From NCBI RefSeq assembly GCF_900163815.1, contig NZ_FUKO01000017.1, forward strand, positions 1-64,000: a DNA stretch of 64,000 nucleotides. The letters are read 5' to 3'. Below are positions 61,283 through 64,000 of this stretch, in pieces; position 1 is the stretch's first letter, and the number at the start of each line of letters is the position of its first letter. Source of the DNA: Microbacterium esteraromaticum. Its GTDB lineage: Bacteria > Actinomycetota > Actinomycetes > Actinomycetales > Microbacteriaceae. The notes beneath the pieces were generated by a model. That model was not told where the DNA came from. It made no database searches and worked only from the letters and a program-made list of their open reading frames with translations. A program made the translations under genes and the position numbers.

Positions 61283-62878
61283 TCAGTTGAACTGACTCAT
61301 CGTGTTGTGCTGACCGCCGGCCTTCAATGCGGCCTCACCGGCGAAGTACTCCTTGTGGTTGTCGCCCAGATCGGACCCCGCCATGTTCTGGTGCTTGACC
61401 GTCGCGATTCCGCCGCGGATCTCGCGACGCTGGACGCCCGCGACATAGGCGAGCATGCCCTGGTCGCCGAAGTAGCCCTTGGCGAGATCATCGGTCGACA
61501 GCGCCGCCGTGTGGTACGTCGGCAGCGTGATGAGGTGGTGGAAGATTCCGGCGCGCGCGGCGGCGTCGCGCTGGAAGGTGCGGATCTTCTCGTCGGCCAG
61601 TCGTGCGAGATCGGTGTCGTCGTACTCGATGCTCATCAGCGAGTTGCGGTCGTATGTCGAGACATCTTCACCCTGCTCCGCCATCAGGTCGAACGCCTGC
61701 TGGCGGAAGTTCAGCGTCCAGTTGAACGACGGGCTGTTGTTGTAGACGAGCTTCGCATTCGGGATGACCTCGCGGATGCGGTCGACCATGCCGGCGATCT
61801 GCTCGACGTGCGGCTTCTCGGTCTCGATCCACAGCAGGTCGGCGCCGTTCTGCAGGGAAGTGATGCAGTCGAGCACGACGCGGTCCTCGCCTGTCCCGGC
61901 GCGGAACTGGTACAGGTTGCTGGGCAGGCGCTTCGGACGAAGCAGCGCGCCGTCGCGCTTGATGATCACGTCTCCGTTGCCGAGATCGCTCTCCGCGATC
62001 TCCTCGGCATCGATGAAGGAGTTGTACTGGTCGCCGAGGTCTCCGGGCTCACGCGTGACGGCGAGCTTCTGGGTGAGGCCTGCACCGAGCGAGTCGGTGC
62101 GGGCGACGATGATCCCGTTCTCGACGCCGAGCTCGATGAAGGCGTAGCGAACGGCATTGAGCTTCGCGATGAAGTCCTCGTGCGGCACCGTGACCTTGCC
62201 GTCCTGGTGGCCGCACTGCTTCTCGTCCGAGACCTGGTTCTCGATCTGGATGGCGCAGGCGCCCGCCTCGATCATCTTCTTCGCCAGGAGATACGTCGCC
62301 TCAGGGTTTCCGAACCCGGCGTCGATGTCGGCGATGATCGGGACGACATGGGTTTCGAACCCGTCGATCTGCGACTGGATGAACTCCGTCGCCGTGTCAT
62401 CGCCGGCGGCGCGGGCCGCATCCAGCTGGGTGAACAGCAGATCGAGCTCGCGGGCGTCCGCCTGGCGGAGGAACGTGTAGAGCTCTTCGATCAGCGCGGG
62501 GACCGAGGTCTTCTCGTGCATCGACTGGTCGGGCAGCGGGCCGAACTCCGAGCGGAGAGCCGCGACCATCCACCCCGAAAGGTACAAGTAGCGCTTGTTC
62601 GTGGTCTTCAGGTGCTTCTTGATCGAGATGAGCTTCTGCTGCCCGATGAAGCCGTGCCAGACACCCAGCGATTGGGTGTACACCGACGAGTCGGCGTCGT
62701 ACTCGGCCATGTCGCGGCGCATGATGTCGGCGGTGTACTGCGCGATCTCGAGCCCCGTACGGAAGCGGTTCTGCGCCCGCATGCGTGCGGCTGATTCGGG
62801 GTCGATGGCGCTCCAGCTGGAGCCGTGCTCCTGCTTCAGGGCCTGGATGGCATCGATGTCGTCCTGGTACTGAGTCAT
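61283..62878 (-). CDS. aceA: Isocitrate lyase, long form
   Basis: Isocitrate lyase (531 residues), splitting isocitrate into glyoxylate and succinate in the glyoxylate shunt. The active-site loop is KQCGHQDGKV (220-229, catalytic Cys222) rather than the KKCGHMGGKV of E. coli and M. tuberculosis Icl1. That variant and the length fit the P. aeruginosa-type branch. The N-terminus (MTQYQDDIDAIQALKQEHG) also fits that branch. 29 nt separate it from malate synthase upstream, so they are co-transcribed. Confidence 0.93.
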   Translation of the reverse strand: MTQYQDDIDAIQALKQEHGSSWSAIDPESAARMRAQNRFRTGLEIAQYTADIMRRDMAEYDADSSVYTQSLGVWHGFIGQQKLISIKKHLKTTNKRYLYLSGWMVAALRSEFGPLPDQSMHEKTSVPALIEELYTFLRQADARELDLLFTQLDAARAAGDDTATEFIQSQIDGFETHVVPIIADIDAGFGNPEATYLLAKKMIEAGACAIQIENQVSDEKQCGHQDGKVTVPHEDFIAKLNAVRYAFIELGVENGIIVARTDSLGAGLTQKLAVTREPGDLGDQYNSFIDAEEIAESDLGNGDVIIKRDGALLRPKRLPSNLYQFRAGTGEDRVVLDCITSLQNGADLLWIETEKPHVEQIAGMVDRIREVIPNAKLVYNNSPSFNWTLNFRQQAFDLMAEQGEDVSTYDRNSLMSIEYDDTDLARLADEKIRTFQRDAAARAGIFHHLITLPTYHTAALSTDDLAKGYFGDQGMLAYVAGVQRREIRGGIATVKHQNMAGSDLGDNHKEYFAGEAALKAGGQHNTMSQFN

Positions 62879-62907
62879 GTCATGTCCTTCGTGGGGTGGG
62901 GGAGCGG

Positions 62908-64000
<1,093 letters not shown>

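Noticed and set aside
61208..62794. 528-codon open frame on the plus strand opposite aceA
   Set aside because: The minus strand encodes a well-defined isocitrate lyase, and the plus frame has no domain or promoter.

Overview
The window is a high-GC chromosomal segment from an actinobacterium, most probably a Microbacteriaceae member close to Microbacterium. The evidence is the gene content and order, the menaquinone genes, the DUF6421 cluster, the Lys/Ala-rich tails on several ribosomal proteins, and many genes whose start codon lies 6-7 nt after a TANNNT hexamer, the pattern of leaderless actinobacterial transcripts. I see no rRNA, tRNA, prophage, insertion sequence or CRISPR array. It reads as core genome with small family-specific additions.

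Layout. (1) 71-3781: a minus-strand cluster of a DUF6421 protein, an SDR oxidoreductase and a threonine-aldolase-type enzyme, divergent from an Lrp/AsnC regulator. (2) 3797-5364: pyridoxal kinase and a YggS-type PLP-homeostasis protein. (3) 5508-15974: menaquinone genes (menA, menD, menG, menF, a long-chain polyprenyl diphosphate synthase) mixed with rmuC, a PPK2-type polyphosphate kinase, small membrane proteins and an adrenodoxin-reductase-type ferredoxin reductase. (4) 16008-18374: two alpha/beta hydrolases and YajQ. (5) 18403-24387: a maltodextrin-type uptake operon (binding protein, two permeases, GH13 enzyme) under two LacI-type operators. No ATPase or regulator is present, so both must be encoded elsewhere. 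(6) 24575-31877: mostly unknown membrane proteins, including a DUF2975/XRE pair coupled to a 1,285-residue SCO7613-type membrane protein.

(7) 31893-54162: the translation superlocus, with str (rpsL-rpsG-fusA-tuf), S10, spc and alpha clusters, including secY, adk, map, a DsbA-like protein, infA, rpmJ, rpoA and rplQ. S14 is missing from its usual place between L5 and S8. A REP-type palindrome and a new promoter sit there instead. Strong hairpins divide the locus into transcription units. An MT0933-type antitoxin-like gene and a leader of about 360 nt lie between tuf and rpsJ.

(8) 54199-64000: an acyl-CoA ligase, a TauE-type transporter, a two-gene MaoC-type dehydratase followed by murB, a VOC protein, an aspartate-type aminotransferase, an RraA-like protein, and the glyoxylate shunt operon (malate synthase, cut by the window edge, and an isocitrate lyase of the long KQCGH type).

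The most notable unexplained items are the DUF6421 cluster, a nested palindromic repeat present twice (5407-5471 and 24448-24514), the palindrome and promoter in the S14 position, the added domains and tails on ribosomal proteins, and the pervasive leaderless start signature.
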